NCBI GenBank assembly: GCA_004764695.1 | Contig: SMSO01000032.1 | Coordinates: 5,848,668-5,912,667, forward strand | Source of the DNA: Schizochytrium sp. TIO01 | Lineage: Eukaryota > Sar > Bigyra > Thraustochytrida > Thraustochytriidae | DNA length: 64,000 nucleotides | Direction of reading: 5' to 3' | Made by a program: the position numbers and the translations under genes | Shown: positions 52,613-62,161 of the stretch, piece by piece | How the letters are laid out: each line of letters opens with the position of its first letter | How positions within the stretch are numbered: the first letter of the stretch is position 1 | Notes under the pieces: model-generated | The model's database searches: none | What the model was told of the DNA's origin: nothing | The model's input: the letters and a program-made list of their open reading frames with translations, nothing else

Positions 52613-54058
52613 TTATTCACTTCTTTTCATACGGAAAAGGGATTGTCTACCTCCAGGCAAGTCTACAAATGCTTTATTAACAAGTACAAAAGAACCTGGT
52701 TGGAAGTTTTCATTTTCTTTATATTTCCCATAGAAATTTGTAAATGCTGTCTGAACACGATCTCGAAGCGTCTTGGATCCATCTTTGATTTGTTCACGAT
52801 CCTTTCCACAAATTTCTTTTCTGCATTTTTTCAGATCATCAATTGATGCAAACGCTGGAAATGTTTCAGGTCCGGTATTATCAAGTATACGTTCATAAGT
52901 TTCTTGCTCAGTCTGGTTTTCTTCTATTTTCTGAAAAGATAGATTGTAGTCCTTAGCAAGCTGATTTGAAGTTAATTCACCACTAAGAAGCTTATGAATT
53001 CCTTTACTTACAGCTCTAGCACGTATGACTTTTTCTCCAGACAATTCAATATCCCAGTTCAGCTTATTGTGTGTATTATCCTTACCAGTATACCATTTTA
53101 ATATGGTATATTCGGAAGGAAAAAATACTTCACCCGTATCCCAAATTAATTTTGTATCACCTTCTCCGTCTGGATTATTTAATACATCATGTTTGAATTT
53201 GTTAACAGCTTCTTTATAAGCATCTTCATTAATTCCAGAGAGTTCAAGAAACCCTTTTTCTGATTTTTCAATGGTGTCTGTTATCGATAATCCAGTTTTA
53301 TTTGAAAATAGGGTCTTACTGTCTTGCTCGGTATCACACCAGTATAGAAATGATAACCCATACACCTTATCATGTAATCCTAACAAAAAGTTCATATAAA
53401 ACTCCCAATCATCATCAATCATTGGAAAGCCATCTTTTTCCGGGACGTCATGCTTACCATCAAGTTTGTTAAGAAGATCTATCACTGCAACACTTGTAAT
53501 ACCTGAAGCTTTTAATTCTCCGAATGTGGTTTTTTTATAGCGTCCATCTTCTGCATAAGCACCAAATCCAAAAGGTACACGAATGAGTGCCGTTGCCATA
53601 TCTGATTTTGGAATCTTTGCATTGGAATCAATCTCCTCGTGAGATTCACTTGCATCTTGATGTTCATGTGCGTGCGGATTATCATACTCTCCGTGAGCTT
53701 CACCGGATTTCTTAGAATGGTCTTGATCGCCAAAGGAATTATGTTCAAATAAATCGACAGGAATTTCATGTAATAATTCCCCTAATTCATCGTCATTCGA
53801 TTCACCATCACCAAACATACTCACATCAACGCTAACGGTGTCATCATTCTTATTATTATCAACATTATGATTGTTAACTTCAAAATCTGTTTTTGGCATG
53901 TTTTCATTTCCCCAAAATAGGTCCATATCTGGTCCATCATTCTTAGAGCTAATTTCGGGAATATTAGCTCTATCTTCCGGATTATTGTTCATTAATTCCT
54001 TAAGCTTTTTGTTGCCGAGAATGCTAATAAGAATATTTTCCAAATTATAGACTGTCAT
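52613..54058 (-). CDS. Acidic protein of unknown function, probably structural
   Basis: Protein of 481 residues from ATG 54058. A short amphipathic N-terminus (MTVYNLENILISILGNKK) is followed by about 130 residues that are disordered and acidic (NNHNVDNNKNDD and HEHQDASESHEEIDS). An ordered C-terminal 330 residues (MATALIRVPFGFGAYAEDGR onward) follows. No catalytic motif is recognised. It is the last of three similar-looking genes with disordered stretches in one minus-strand run, which suggests virion, scaffold or tegument-like proteins (inference). Confidence 0.6.
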   Translation of the reverse strand: MTVYNLENILISILGNKKLKELMNNNPEDRANIPEISSKNDGPDMDLFWGNENMPKTDFEVNNHNVDNNKNDDTVSVDVSMFGDGESNDDELGELLHEIPVDLFEHNSFGDQDHSKKSGEAHGEYDNPHAHEHQDASESHEEIDSNAKIPKSDMATALIRVPFGFGAYAEDGRYKKTTFGELKASGITSVAVIDLLNKLDGKHDVPEKDGFPMIDDDWEFYMNFLLGLHDKVYGLSFLYWCDTEQDSKTLFSNKTGLSITDTIEKSEKGFLELSGINEDAYKEAVNKFKHDVLNNPDGEGDTKLIWDTGEVFFPSEYTILKWYTGKDNTHNKLNWDIELSGEKVIRARAVSKGIHKLLSGELTSNQLAKDYNLSFQKIEENQTEQETYERILDNTGPETFPAFASIDDLKKCRKEICGKDREQIKDGSKTLRDRVQTAFTNFYGKYKENENFQPGSFVLVNKAFVDLPGGRQSLFRMKRSE

Positions 54059-54142
54059 TCTCTTTTTCTACTTCAAGGATTTATAACGTGAACAAAGCAA
54101 GTTATTTCAGTATTAGAATTAAGGTTTTCAAATATACTTATA

Positions 54143-55408
54143 TCATTCAGTAGACCAATCATTTTCATCATCAGAGACTCCTTGCACTTCTACACGGCGT
54201 TTAATGGTCGAAAATTTTCCTCGTATATCGTTAAGGGTCTTCATTAAATCACGAATATTTTCATTATTTTGGGATATACTGGTCAATATCTGTGCGTTTG
54301 CCTTATGAAATGGACTAGGCTGATTTCCTGGTTTCCTTTTAAATTCAGCTACGGCGTTCATAATTTCAATAGCATCGTTTCTCACGCTATTATAACGAGT
54401 ATCGTTAGTAATTTTTTTAATTTTTCCATATACGTCCTTACGCGCTTTCTTATCAGATTCAATTTGTTTTAGCTGCTCAGAAAAGTCATTAACCCAACCC
54501 GTAATAGTTTTTACTTTATCTTGCAGATATGTATTAATTTGATCTAGGTCCATCCCTTCCAATACGTCTTTTTTTCCAATTACAGGTACTTTATTTATCA
54601 TACCTCCCAATAACCCCTGATTACTTCCTTGATTACTTCCTTGATTAGTTTCTTGATTAGGTTCTCCGGCTGGTTTTAATCCTTTTTTACGAGCTATCAA
54701 CTGATGCACAAGTGATCCCTCACCAGATCCACCAATATTATTTATCTTAGAACCGATAGTACCAGCATTTGGACCCGTAGCATCAAATTTACCTGTACGA
54801 ACAGGTTTATTTAGCGTGTCAAGATCTGTATTTTTTATACCACCTAAGAAGGGTAGCTGTGGTTTCCCTACATTTGGATTTCTAACAGCAGGTTCATTGG
54901 ACTTGATGCCAGCCTCTGGATTTGTAACAGCCTGTGGTTGTTCAAATTCATGTTCATTTGTAACCTCATCTTTACCTGAACCACCAGGTTTATTTTGCGG
55001 ATTATTATCATTCGCCACACGTTTGGGTACGTGTCCACCTGCTCTCTTATTAAGCATATTGTTCAGGTCTCTAAATGGATCTTTTGAGTTGGCATTTTCT
55101 CCTTGGTTGGCATTTTCTCCTTGGTTGGCATTTTGATTAGTCTTGGGTACCGTATTCCCATATCGTGTCCTTGTCGCACCGAAAGACATACCGTCTAGGT
55201 GTTGCGTAGATTGTTCTTCTGGTGTCGACTGTTGTGTCAGTCTCTGTCGTCGTGGTGGCATCGGTGGAGGTATGTTATTCTGTGCTTTCGGGTCACCAGG
55301 TTGTCGAGTAGGTACTGTTTCCGCAGGTCTTCCCTGCAAGATTTGAATATAGTTATCTTCATCTCCGGCGATTTGTCGTAAGATATCGATAAGCTTGTAA
55401 TATTTCAT
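54143..55408 (-). CDS. Low-complexity protein with C-terminal helical domain, probably structural
   Basis: I start at ATG 55408 (MKYYKLIDILRQIAGDED; the longer frame begins with TTG), giving 421 residues. Most of residues 20-270 are disordered and rich in Asn, Gln, Gly and Pro, with short tandem repeats NQGENANQGENAN and NQGSNQGSNQG. The last 140 residues are helical (ITGWVNDFSEQLKQIESDKK, then ISQNNENIRDLMKTLNDIRG), like a coiled-coil assembly domain. The N-terminal 16 residues resemble those of the next gene (52613). No family is recognised. Confidence 0.6.
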   Translation of the reverse strand: MKYYKLIDILRQIAGDEDNYIQILQGRPAETVPTRQPGDPKAQNNIPPPMPPRRQRLTQQSTPEEQSTQHLDGMSFGATRTRYGNTVPKTNQNANQGENANQGENANSKDPFRDLNNMLNKRAGGHVPKRVANDNNPQNKPGGSGKDEVTNEHEFEQPQAVTNPEAGIKSNEPAVRNPNVGKPQLPFLGGIKNTDLDTLNKPVRTGKFDATGPNAGTIGSKINNIGGSGEGSLVHQLIARKKGLKPAGEPNQETNQGSNQGSNQGLLGGMINKVPVIGKKDVLEGMDLDQINTYLQDKVKTITGWVNDFSEQLKQIESDKKARKDVYGKIKKITNDTRYNSVRNDAIEIMNAVAEFKRKPGNQPSPFHKANAQILTSISQNNENIRDLMKTLNDIRGKFSTIKRRVEVQGVSDDENDWSTE

Positions 55409-55444
55409 ACTGTTTCTATTCAAGGTATGGATTAAACATTTTAC

Positions 55445-56803
55445 TTATAGAAAGGTAGATTTAAGTTCAGGTCTAAGAACACCCAAGTTATCCATGAGAA
55501 CTCGCATTAGATTATGAATAATGCTGTTGCCTGTTTGCCGCGTAAGATCGATCATGTTTCCAGTTTGGTATTTTGGAAGCAAACCATTGGTTCGTGTCAT
55601 CATGATATATGCCACATATTGTGCGAAATAAGTAATAAATCCATCATCTGAAATACAGTGGAGGAAAATACTGACTCCATTTGACCAAACGGTGTGAGCT
55701 TTCTTTAGACTAGGTGTAATCATAAGTTTGATATCCTCGATTGCCGTTGCCCATCCACTCAATAATGCGTCTGTAAACTCATATCGTAGTGTAGTTCTGA
55801 TACGATCATGAAGAGTGACAGTTCTGCAACCGTGTACTAGAATGAGACTCGTAAAATCCTTACCTAAGGATCCAGCCACAAGCTTGACAAAGTACAACTC
55901 GCGATCAGAGTCAGTATACCGCTGAATTACATAATTAACAGTCTCTCCGGGTACGCACCTATCAGCTTCGCATGTACATTCACAAATGCAATCTTGGCTG
56001 CGTCTTTGTGCGTATTTTTTTCGTTTTTTGGGTACATGTGGAACTTGGAATTCATGTGAACCTTTCTCATGACCTACACGTGACCCCTTATCATCATGCC
56101 GCTTCCTTTGGAACATTAATAGATCACGACCATTTGAATGTGTGGGTTGTATACTAACTTGAGTGTTACTTGATCCAAACCTTTCATTTGAATCATCTGA
56201 TAGAAATTTATCAATGGTTCCATCAGAGCTGACACTAGCTACATCTGGACCGACATTCATGGGTACATGCGCTTTCTGCAGAATTGTACCTTGAGATTGT
56301 GTGCTATCAAATGATTTCCCCAAACTGATTGGTGTCGATGCTGCTGCTGGCGTATGTCTGGAGTGCCGTGAGGCACTTGTGGGGCGTGTAGTTGTGCTAT
56401 ATTGACTGATTGTGGCCTGCCTGGTCTGATTAGTATTAGTATAATAACTTTGGCCATCAGTATACTCATTATCAAGACCGTCAAGCGGAGAGGTCGGATC
56501 AGAATGGCTCACTGAGACTCCGTTTTCAGAATCCTCTTCTTCATGAACCACCGATAGAGGTGTTCTAGTAAATTGAGGTTCTTGGCGAGTACGCACAGAT
56601 TCTGCAGCAGCTTCCTCCCTTGTTTGGAACATAGTCTGATCGTTTGATTTCGCGTCAGTATTACCATGAACCGAACCTATGTGCGATTGATAAGCTTCGG
56701 TACGATCTGAGTTTTCTGTTCTACCAGAAACACCCGTTGTATGAGTTGCGACTGATCCGGGTCCTTTTGGGATTCCCCAATTCATATTTGTTAGATTATT
56801 CAT
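55445..56803 (-). CDS. Protein with long disordered head and ordered C-terminal domain, unknown function
   Basis: Protein of 452 residues from ATG 56803. The first 265 residues are Ser/Thr/Gln-rich and probably disordered, with a basic patch (HVPKKRKKYAQRR). A Cys cluster (DCICECTCEADRCV) leads into an ordered helical domain of about 180 residues. The start overlaps the topoisomerase stop by 8 bp, so the two are likely expressed together. A virion or nuclear protein is possible; no motif decides. Confidence 0.6.
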   Translation of the reverse strand: MNNLTNMNWGIPKGPGSVATHTTGVSGRTENSDRTEAYQSHIGSVHGNTDAKSNDQTMFQTREEAAAESVRTRQEPQFTRTPLSVVHEEEDSENGVSVSHSDPTSPLDGLDNEYTDGQSYYTNTNQTRQATISQYSTTTRPTSASRHSRHTPAAASTPISLGKSFDSTQSQGTILQKAHVPMNVGPDVASVSSDGTIDKFLSDDSNERFGSSNTQVSIQPTHSNGRDLLMFQRKRHDDKGSRVGHEKGSHEFQVPHVPKKRKKYAQRRSQDCICECTCEADRCVPGETVNYVIQRYTDSDRELYFVKLVAGSLGKDFTSLILVHGCRTVTLHDRIRTTLRYEFTDALLSGWATAIEDIKLMITPSLKKAHTVWSNGVSIFLHCISDDGFITYFAQYVAYIMMTRTNGLLPKYQTGNMIDLTRQTGNSIIHNLMRVLMDNLGVLRPELKSTFL

Positions 56804-59800
56804 CTCTATCTATTTTTCTGCGTTTCGTAGCCGTCATATAAAAATCTTGCGCAAAGACACTTTCTGGTGTCATCGCTTTGAGTTGATTGATTTTTTCATA
56901 CATAGTTGAAAGTTGCTGATTCAAGGCATTAACCCTTTCCCTGGACACGGAGAGTAGGGATAACTGAAGAAACTGGGAACGAAGGTCTATTGGAATACCC
57001 AAGGTCGACTCCATAAAGGCTTCTATGGACTCGCGGGGTAATCTGATGTCAAGGGAACCTTTTACAATAGCTGCCAGAAACGCACATTTGTGTTCTGTAT
57101 GAGTAATCTCTTTTCCGAGCTGACCTACATCATAAGCGAGTCGCTTTTCAATATACTCTAAACGGAGCTTCATCCAGTAGCGGATAATTGCTGCTGGTGT
57201 TTCGAAAGTCACAACATGACCATTTCTATCAAGGAGGTTCATATTTTTCTTGGACACTTGTGTTGTAAGTTTGAATAACTTTAGGAGATCCGCATCATCA
57301 GTCGGCCATTTCTCACCGGGATAGAGTATGAATTCGGGCGAGTTCTCGTCGCGATGATTCACTTCAAATCTCTTCAAAGTCTTTGACTCAACTAATGAAG
57401 TAAGAACTGTGTCTTTGTACCGATCGATTGCAACACCAATAGGAAGTTCTGTAATGACATAATGTCCACCTTGTTTTGAAACGGAGCCTTGAAAGAACCA
57501 ATTTATATCATCCTCCGTGGTCAGGTTGTTCGCAGAGTACCCTTTGTACCATGGAAGCAAGGGACTTAGACATGCATCATCCTGGTGCGGGTTCGCAATG
57601 AGTTCACTGATAACCTTTTCTAAATCTTCAACCTTGAAACACGGGACGGTTGTGCGGTATCCTGTTGCAATACCCGCTGCTCCATTAACCAAAACCATGG
57701 GCAATTTGGGAACATAAAACTGAGGTTCGACAACCATATTTTCATCAATGTTGTTTGTAAGAATAGGAAAGTCACCTGAATCAAACACTCGAGTGGCAGC
57801 TTCTGTCAAGCGAGTGTGAATGTAACGTGGAGATGCTGTATCTTGACCGGACATGAGTCGGGACCCAAAAGCACCATCCGGCTGCAAGAGGTTCATATTG
57901 TTGCTTCCAGGGTAGTCTTGAGCCATACGAATAATGGCCTGTTGAAGGGCCACTTCACCGTGGACATAGTTAGACTCGGACGCTACGTACGCAGCAAGTT
58001 GGGCGACCTTAAAGGGTAGGTTCCGGTTTTTACTAAACTTGAGAAAACTTCCGTACAGAATTTTTCGCTGACACACCTTGAGACCATCAATCGCTGAAGG
58101 AATTGCACGCCGAAATGTGTAAAGGGAGTAACTCTTCATTTCCGTCTCTACAAAGTCAGCAATAGGTACTTCTTTGGCGTGAACATCATAACTTGGCATT
58201 GAAATCCCGCCCTCGCCAGTGCTGATTTGACAGAGCCATTCCTTACGCCATGCAGCACGAGTGGGATCAAAAATATTAGCCAGGAGTGGTGATACCTTAT
58301 CCGATCCACAAAGCATCTTTAGATGTGTAGCTTTCATGTCTTTAAAGTAAGACACAGTATCTGAACGTAGGGAAGTACCCAAGCCCTTAAGATGCTGAAC
58401 ATGGAATCTCTTCATAACAGATTCACCCTTTTCGCTGACAAAATGATCGTAATCCCGAGGTGTGTAAAATGCTCGAGGTTTAACATCACCAGGGCCTTTG
58501 GCGAGAATCGCTGGCGTAATGAATCGGAACAAGAACCCTTTCGAACGGATGAGAGCCGGCCAGAACTTATCAATGAAATTGATAATAAGACCCGAAATAT
58601 GCCCGGTCCCATCCACATCTGCATCTGTGAGGATACACATCTTTCCGTACCGAAGAGTCTTGCGTTCCTCGGCCGTTGCGTAGCTCTTCCCAAAGTTCAG
58701 ACCCAGAATTTGCATCAAGTTGCACACTTCCTTGTTTTCACGAAGTTGTTTAGGGCTTGCACCACGGACATTTAAAAGTTTTCCACGAAGTGGGAAAACG
58801 CCGTAGTACTTTCGGCCAATCACACTCATACCGATACTTACAAATGTCTTGGCCGAGTCTCCCTCGACAAGGAAAAGCATTGCGGCATCGCTAGCAGCTG
58901 TACCGGCAGCATGTGCATCATCTAACTTTTCAATTCGAAGATTGCGCACCTTACCCTTGCTGTTCAAGGCAGACTTGACACCATTCAGAGCCTTTTCGCT
59001 CAAACTTGTTTCAAGCAATTCGAGTAAACCCGAGCTCTTGGCCATGCGCAAAACTTTGTCGTCATCAATCTTCATCATGGCCGCAACGGGAGACATAAGT
59101 GTTGTCTTGGTCTGGGACGGGAAGATCGGGTTTTTCATGCGTAAGTTCACAAACACGTGGAGCTTACTTTCAATAAAGTTGCGACTGAGTCTTGCTTGAG
59201 TATTCGACCCATACTTCTTGCTCAGATAGTTGGACAGCGCACTAACTACACGATTCGTAACGTGTCGAGTATGCGTACTCGTGGGGTTCTTCGTTTCAAG
59301 GTTGTTCACAAAGGAGCAATGTTCAAAACTTCCAGTCTTGGACATACCAACAGCATACTGGAATTCTACACTACTATCATTGGTACCTTCACCCTCTTGA
59401 TACATGAACTTGCCAATATCAAACATACCAACGAATGCCTTGAATGAGTTCACATTCACACGCTCGTTGTTCAGGCAGATTTTCACCTGTCTAGACTTCA
59501 TGATAGCACTAACGCACATCAAACGGGTACGAATCTGATCAAAGATGTTTTGATCGATCTTCTGACCACCAAAAAGCTTCGCACAAGGTTGGAACAGAAC
59601 GCTAGTGATAGCATTCTTGGGGGGAGCCTTCTTGCGAGACGTGACTTTCACATTTTCTTTGACGCTCATGTTATTGGTCCAACGCTGAACGAGGTATCGA
59701 TTCGTCACAGGGTCGAAACAACGCACTTCCATCATATCAGACATGATGTTGGTCAGCTTCACGCCAAGACCGTGCATACCTGTTCCTTCACGATTCGCAT

Positions 59801-60209
59801 TGAAGTTCGACCCAGACATCGGCTCACCAAAAATCACAACGGGAACCCAGTCGCTTAGCGACTCGTTGAAAACTCTCTGCTCAACTTCAATATGCTTTCC
59901 GTTGTTGGTCACAAGAACAGTGTTCTTTTCAAGATCAACACTCACACGAATCACGTCACACGGCGGATCCCGGAGGCAATTATCAACAGCATTATCAATG
60001 ACTTCGTTGATAATTTTCAGGAGACCTTCATTCTGGGGAACCTCTTGATGAAGCTCTATGATGTTCCTCGTGGAATCATGCAGGTAAGCTGGACTAGAGA
60101 CAGTTTCCGTGCCACCAACGTACATACCAGGGTTCATAAGAACATGCTCTTGGGTACTCAACAGCCTGTACTGGCTGGTATCCTGCATCGGTGCTGGCGA
60201 GGTATTCAT
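56796..60209 (-). CDS. DNA topoisomerase II
   Basis: Protein of 1137 residues from ATG 60209. All parts of a eukaryote-type enzyme are present in one chain. The GHKL ATPase is seen in EVIDNAVDNCLRDP and NREGTGMHGLGVKLTNI. The TOPRIM domain is seen in LFLVEGDSAKTF and ILTDADVDGTGHI. In the breakage-reunion domain Tyr796 in ASPRYIHTRL is the catalytic tyrosine. It is shorter than host enzymes (usually 1400-1600) because it lacks the C-terminal regulatory tail, as in other giant viruses. It relaxes and untangles replicating viral DNA. A weaker copy of the recurring motif (AGTAAACCCGGAACTC) lies about 25 bp upstream. Confidence 0.97.
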   Translation of the reverse strand: MNTSPAPMQDTSQYRLLSTQEHVLMNPGMYVGGTETVSSPAYLHDSTRNIIELHQEVPQNEGLLKIINEVIDNAVDNCLRDPPCDVIRVSVDLEKNTVLVTNNGKHIEVEQRVFNESLSDWVPVVIFGEPMSGSNFNANREGTGMHGLGVKLTNIMSDMMEVRCFDPVTNRYLVQRWTNNMSVKENVKVTSRKKAPPKNAITSVLFQPCAKLFGGQKIDQNIFDQIRTRLMCVSAIMKSRQVKICLNNERVNVNSFKAFVGMFDIGKFMYQEGEGTNDSSVEFQYAVGMSKTGSFEHCSFVNNLETKNPTSTHTRHVTNRVVSALSNYLSKKYGSNTQARLSRNFIESKLHVFVNLRMKNPIFPSQTKTTLMSPVAAMMKIDDDKVLRMAKSSGLLELLETSLSEKALNGVKSALNSKGKVRNLRIEKLDDAHAAGTAASDAAMLFLVEGDSAKTFVSIGMSVIGRKYYGVFPLRGKLLNVRGASPKQLRENKEVCNLMQILGLNFGKSYATAEERKTLRYGKMCILTDADVDGTGHISGLIINFIDKFWPALIRSKGFLFRFITPAILAKGPGDVKPRAFYTPRDYDHFVSEKGESVMKRFHVQHLKGLGTSLRSDTVSYFKDMKATHLKMLCGSDKVSPLLANIFDPTRAAWRKEWLCQISTGEGGISMPSYDVHAKEVPIADFVETEMKSYSLYTFRRAIPSAIDGLKVCQRKILYGSFLKFSKNRNLPFKVAQLAAYVASESNYVHGEVALQQAIIRMAQDYPGSNNMNLLQPDGAFGSRLMSGQDTASPRYIHTRLTEAATRVFDSGDFPILTNNIDENMVVEPQFYVPKLPMVLVNGAAGIATGYRTTVPCFKVEDLEKVISELIANPHQDDACLSPLLPWYKGYSANNLTTEDDINWFFQGSVSKQGGHYVITELPIGVAIDRYKDTVLTSLVESKTLKRFEVNHRDENSPEFILYPGEKWPTDDADLLKLFKLTTQVSKKNMNLLDRNGHVVTFETPAAIIRYWMKLRLEYIEKRLAYDVGQLGKEITHTEHKCAFLAAIVKGSLDIRLPRESIEAFMESTLGIPIDLRSQFLQLSLLSVSRERVNALNQQLSTMYEKINQLKAMTPESVFAQDFYMTATKRRKIDRDE

Positions 60210-60609
60210 CGTAAATGTTTAAAGACACGGCGAGTTCCGGGTTTACTTCTTCACCATGCCAATATTTTTGATAATTATTAAATTGGTTATAAATTATATC
60301 TGATCATAGTTGTTTATTATTTGAGAAGGTTTGATACATCATTCTTCTCGAAGAATTGAAAAACACTATAGTTTTCAAAGTAATAGTAGCTATTAATTTT
60401 TCACACCGGGTCAACCTTTCTCTAACCCCGAAAAGAATGTCTGAAGAAAGTTCCAGCGAGAGCAAATATCTTTGCAAACCCAAAGCTCCAGCTCATCAAC
60501 CTATCAAAGAACGAGAAAGAATATCTTCATAATTACTAAGCCATTTTAAACAATCACTTGACAAGACAATGGAGACTTTGAATAATGGAAATTTCCTTTT
60601 TTTTATTTC
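60210..60609. other. Intergenic region, about 400 bp
   Basis: It holds the topoisomerase promoter candidate at its left end and a TTTGCAAACCCAAAG word at about 60472. A 31-codon frame from ATG 60437 is too short to accept. No RNA gene or repeat is seen. Confidence 0.4.
60234..60250 (-). promoter_or_regulatory. Weak promoter-motif candidate upstream of topoisomerase II
   Basis: The minus strand reads AAGTAAACCCGGAACTC. It shares AAACCC and AACTC with the consensus, at the expected distance (25 bp) from ATG 60209. Confidence 0.4.
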
Positions 60610-61146
60610 TTACATTTCATATGGCATTGTAATAGAGGCCTCAAAACGCTTGATCCACTTGTGCTTATGTGGTAATGCCAAAACCTTACCAGACCTTCTT
60701 CTAGAAGGCATCTTAACGTTCCGATGTTTCATCTTACGCTTGGCTGTATTAACAAGAGATACAAAAGTTGCATTCTCTCGGGTATAAGGGTCAACACCAA
60801 AAGGTATTTCATTTCTCTCCTGTGCAATTTCACGATCCATACGTAAGTTTCGAAGAACGCGCATATCATCCACCTTAAGTAGACCTTGGCGAACGTAGTC
60901 TTCAATAATCCTATCTTGACCGTCTGATGTCATAACATTATCCGTGTAGTCACTATGATCCCTTGGTTCGTACAAGTTATCACTATTGTGTGTACTACGA
61001 TTAAGGTGCTTTTCGTAAAGCTCCAACTTACGGAAGTCCCTATCAATAGTCGACATCTTCCTCGGGGTTTGTCTGGAATTATGCCGATCTCTATGCGAGG
61101 TTGTCATAACATAATTCCCATTTCCAGGTGGACGGGGCCGAGACAT
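60610..61146 (-). CDS. Basic protein of unknown function, 178 residues
   Basis: Start at ATG 61146. The protein is rich in Arg, Asn and Asp and largely disordered at the head (MSRPRPPGNGNYVMTTSHRD). A basic patch lies near the end (AKRKMKHRNVKMPSRRRSGK). A DNA- or RNA-binding or virion core role would fit. No domain is recognised. Confidence 0.55.
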   Translation of the reverse strand: MSRPRPPGNGNYVMTTSHRDRHNSRQTPRKMSTIDRDFRKLELYEKHLNRSTHNSDNLYEPRDHSDYTDNVMTSDGQDRIIEDYVRQGLLKVDDMRVLRNLRMDREIAQERNEIPFGVDPYTRENATFVSLVNTAKRKMKHRNVKMPSRRRSGKVLALPHKHKWIKRFEASITMPYEM

Positions 61147-61878
61147 GATTACAAGTTTATGATCAAAGATTTCAACAGTCTACTTATGATTTAAATACTC
61201 TGGCTCTTTGAATAAAATTCCAATATAGTACTACTGTAGTTAAGGGTATATAAAATCTGTAGTAGTTGGAAAATCACAAGTAGCCCTGGGTCCCTACCCT
61301 CGGGTGCTGCGAATTTGAGGATTCCTGGATAGGAGTTAATATGGTGGGGGTAGAATAGACATGCGATTATTGATTTTGAAATCCCAAAAATTCAAATTCT
61401 CAACCCAAAACTCCAACTCTCCCATATTAAAGTGACTTTTCTCCGCAGAAAATCTAGATAGAGACTCATGTACTTTTCAAAAAGGTATCGCTTTTATCGC
61501 TTTTATCGCTTTTATCGCTTTTATTCGGGGGGTATAAACCGAGTTAAGAAATGACGGAAATACTAACCCTTAATATGGAGACCTCGTATTTCGCATGTTA
61601 CTATTAAGAATACTAAAAATCTCTATGATCTTATTGGGATAGATATAGCCCGCTTAATTTTATGTGGACTTACTCTTAGTTGAGTTGGTATATAGATTGA
61701 ATACCAAAATGGTTCCATTCCTCCATACGTAAGATTATCATGAACCTTCGCTGTGAAGACGGACTATGTAAAACACAAATGATTAGGCCATTAACGGGGA
61801 CATAGCCATTGGGCGACAAGGATTAACGTTTAGAGTATCAAAAATAGTAAATTACTTTTGTATTTAAAGTGTTGTATT
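61147..61878. other. Largest gene-free stretch of the window (730 bp)
   Basis: No reading frame of note on either strand. The stretch holds a 9-bp tandem repeat (61487-61523), several short A- and T-rich stretches and a CCCAAAAATTC/CCCAAAACTCC pair near 61384-61410. It could hold a non-coding RNA or a replication start, but nothing in the sequence proves this. Confidence 0.4.
61487..61523. repeat. 9-bp tandem repeat ATCGCTTTT, four units
   Basis: Exact units start at 61487, 61496, 61505 and 61514. They lie in the middle of the longest non-coding stretch. Confidence 0.9.
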
Positions 61879-62160
61879 TCAATATTTGCCATAACATATC
61901 ACAAGTGGGAGTAGAGAGGAAATAAAAACACCACCTGCAATGGCGATATACGTGCCAACAACTGATACACGTTGACAAACTGGATTTTCATCATCAAATT
62001 CATGACAAACGCTTCGCATAACGAGTCCTTGAATGACGAGTTGAAAACCTACCTCAGCAAGGATCGTTGCATCTATTGTGATTCTGATACGTTGTCTATA
62101 ATTTGAATTCTCAGCTTCTTCTTCGTCGCTAGCTTCGAACCAATTTGCGAGTACATTCAT
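61879..62160 (-). CDS. Small membrane protein with two hydrophobic segments
   Basis: I start at ATG 62160 (MNVLANWFEASDEEEAEN), 2 bp after the dUTPase stop codon; a longer frame would overlap dUTPase. The 93-residue protein has an acidic head and two hydrophobic segments (about 33-52 and VVGTYIAIAGGVFISSLLPL), separated by a loop with two Cys. It is likely a hairpin membrane protein. The tight spacing suggests it is read with the dUTPase gene. Confidence 0.6.
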   Translation of the reverse strand: MNVLANWFEASDEEEAENSNYRQRIRITIDATILAEVGFQLVIQGLVMRSVCHEFDDENPVCQRVSVVGTYIAIAGGVFISSLLPLVICYGKY

Positions 62161-62161
62161 G

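Noticed and set aside
60437-60532. Tiny gene of 31 codons in the topoisomerase upstream region
   Set aside because: Too short, no signal peptide or motif; kept only as part of the gap description.
61240-61860. tRNA or other structured RNA in the gap
   Set aside because: I found no cloverleaf with a T-arm and anticodon arm on either strand by eye; a covariance search would be needed to exclude others.
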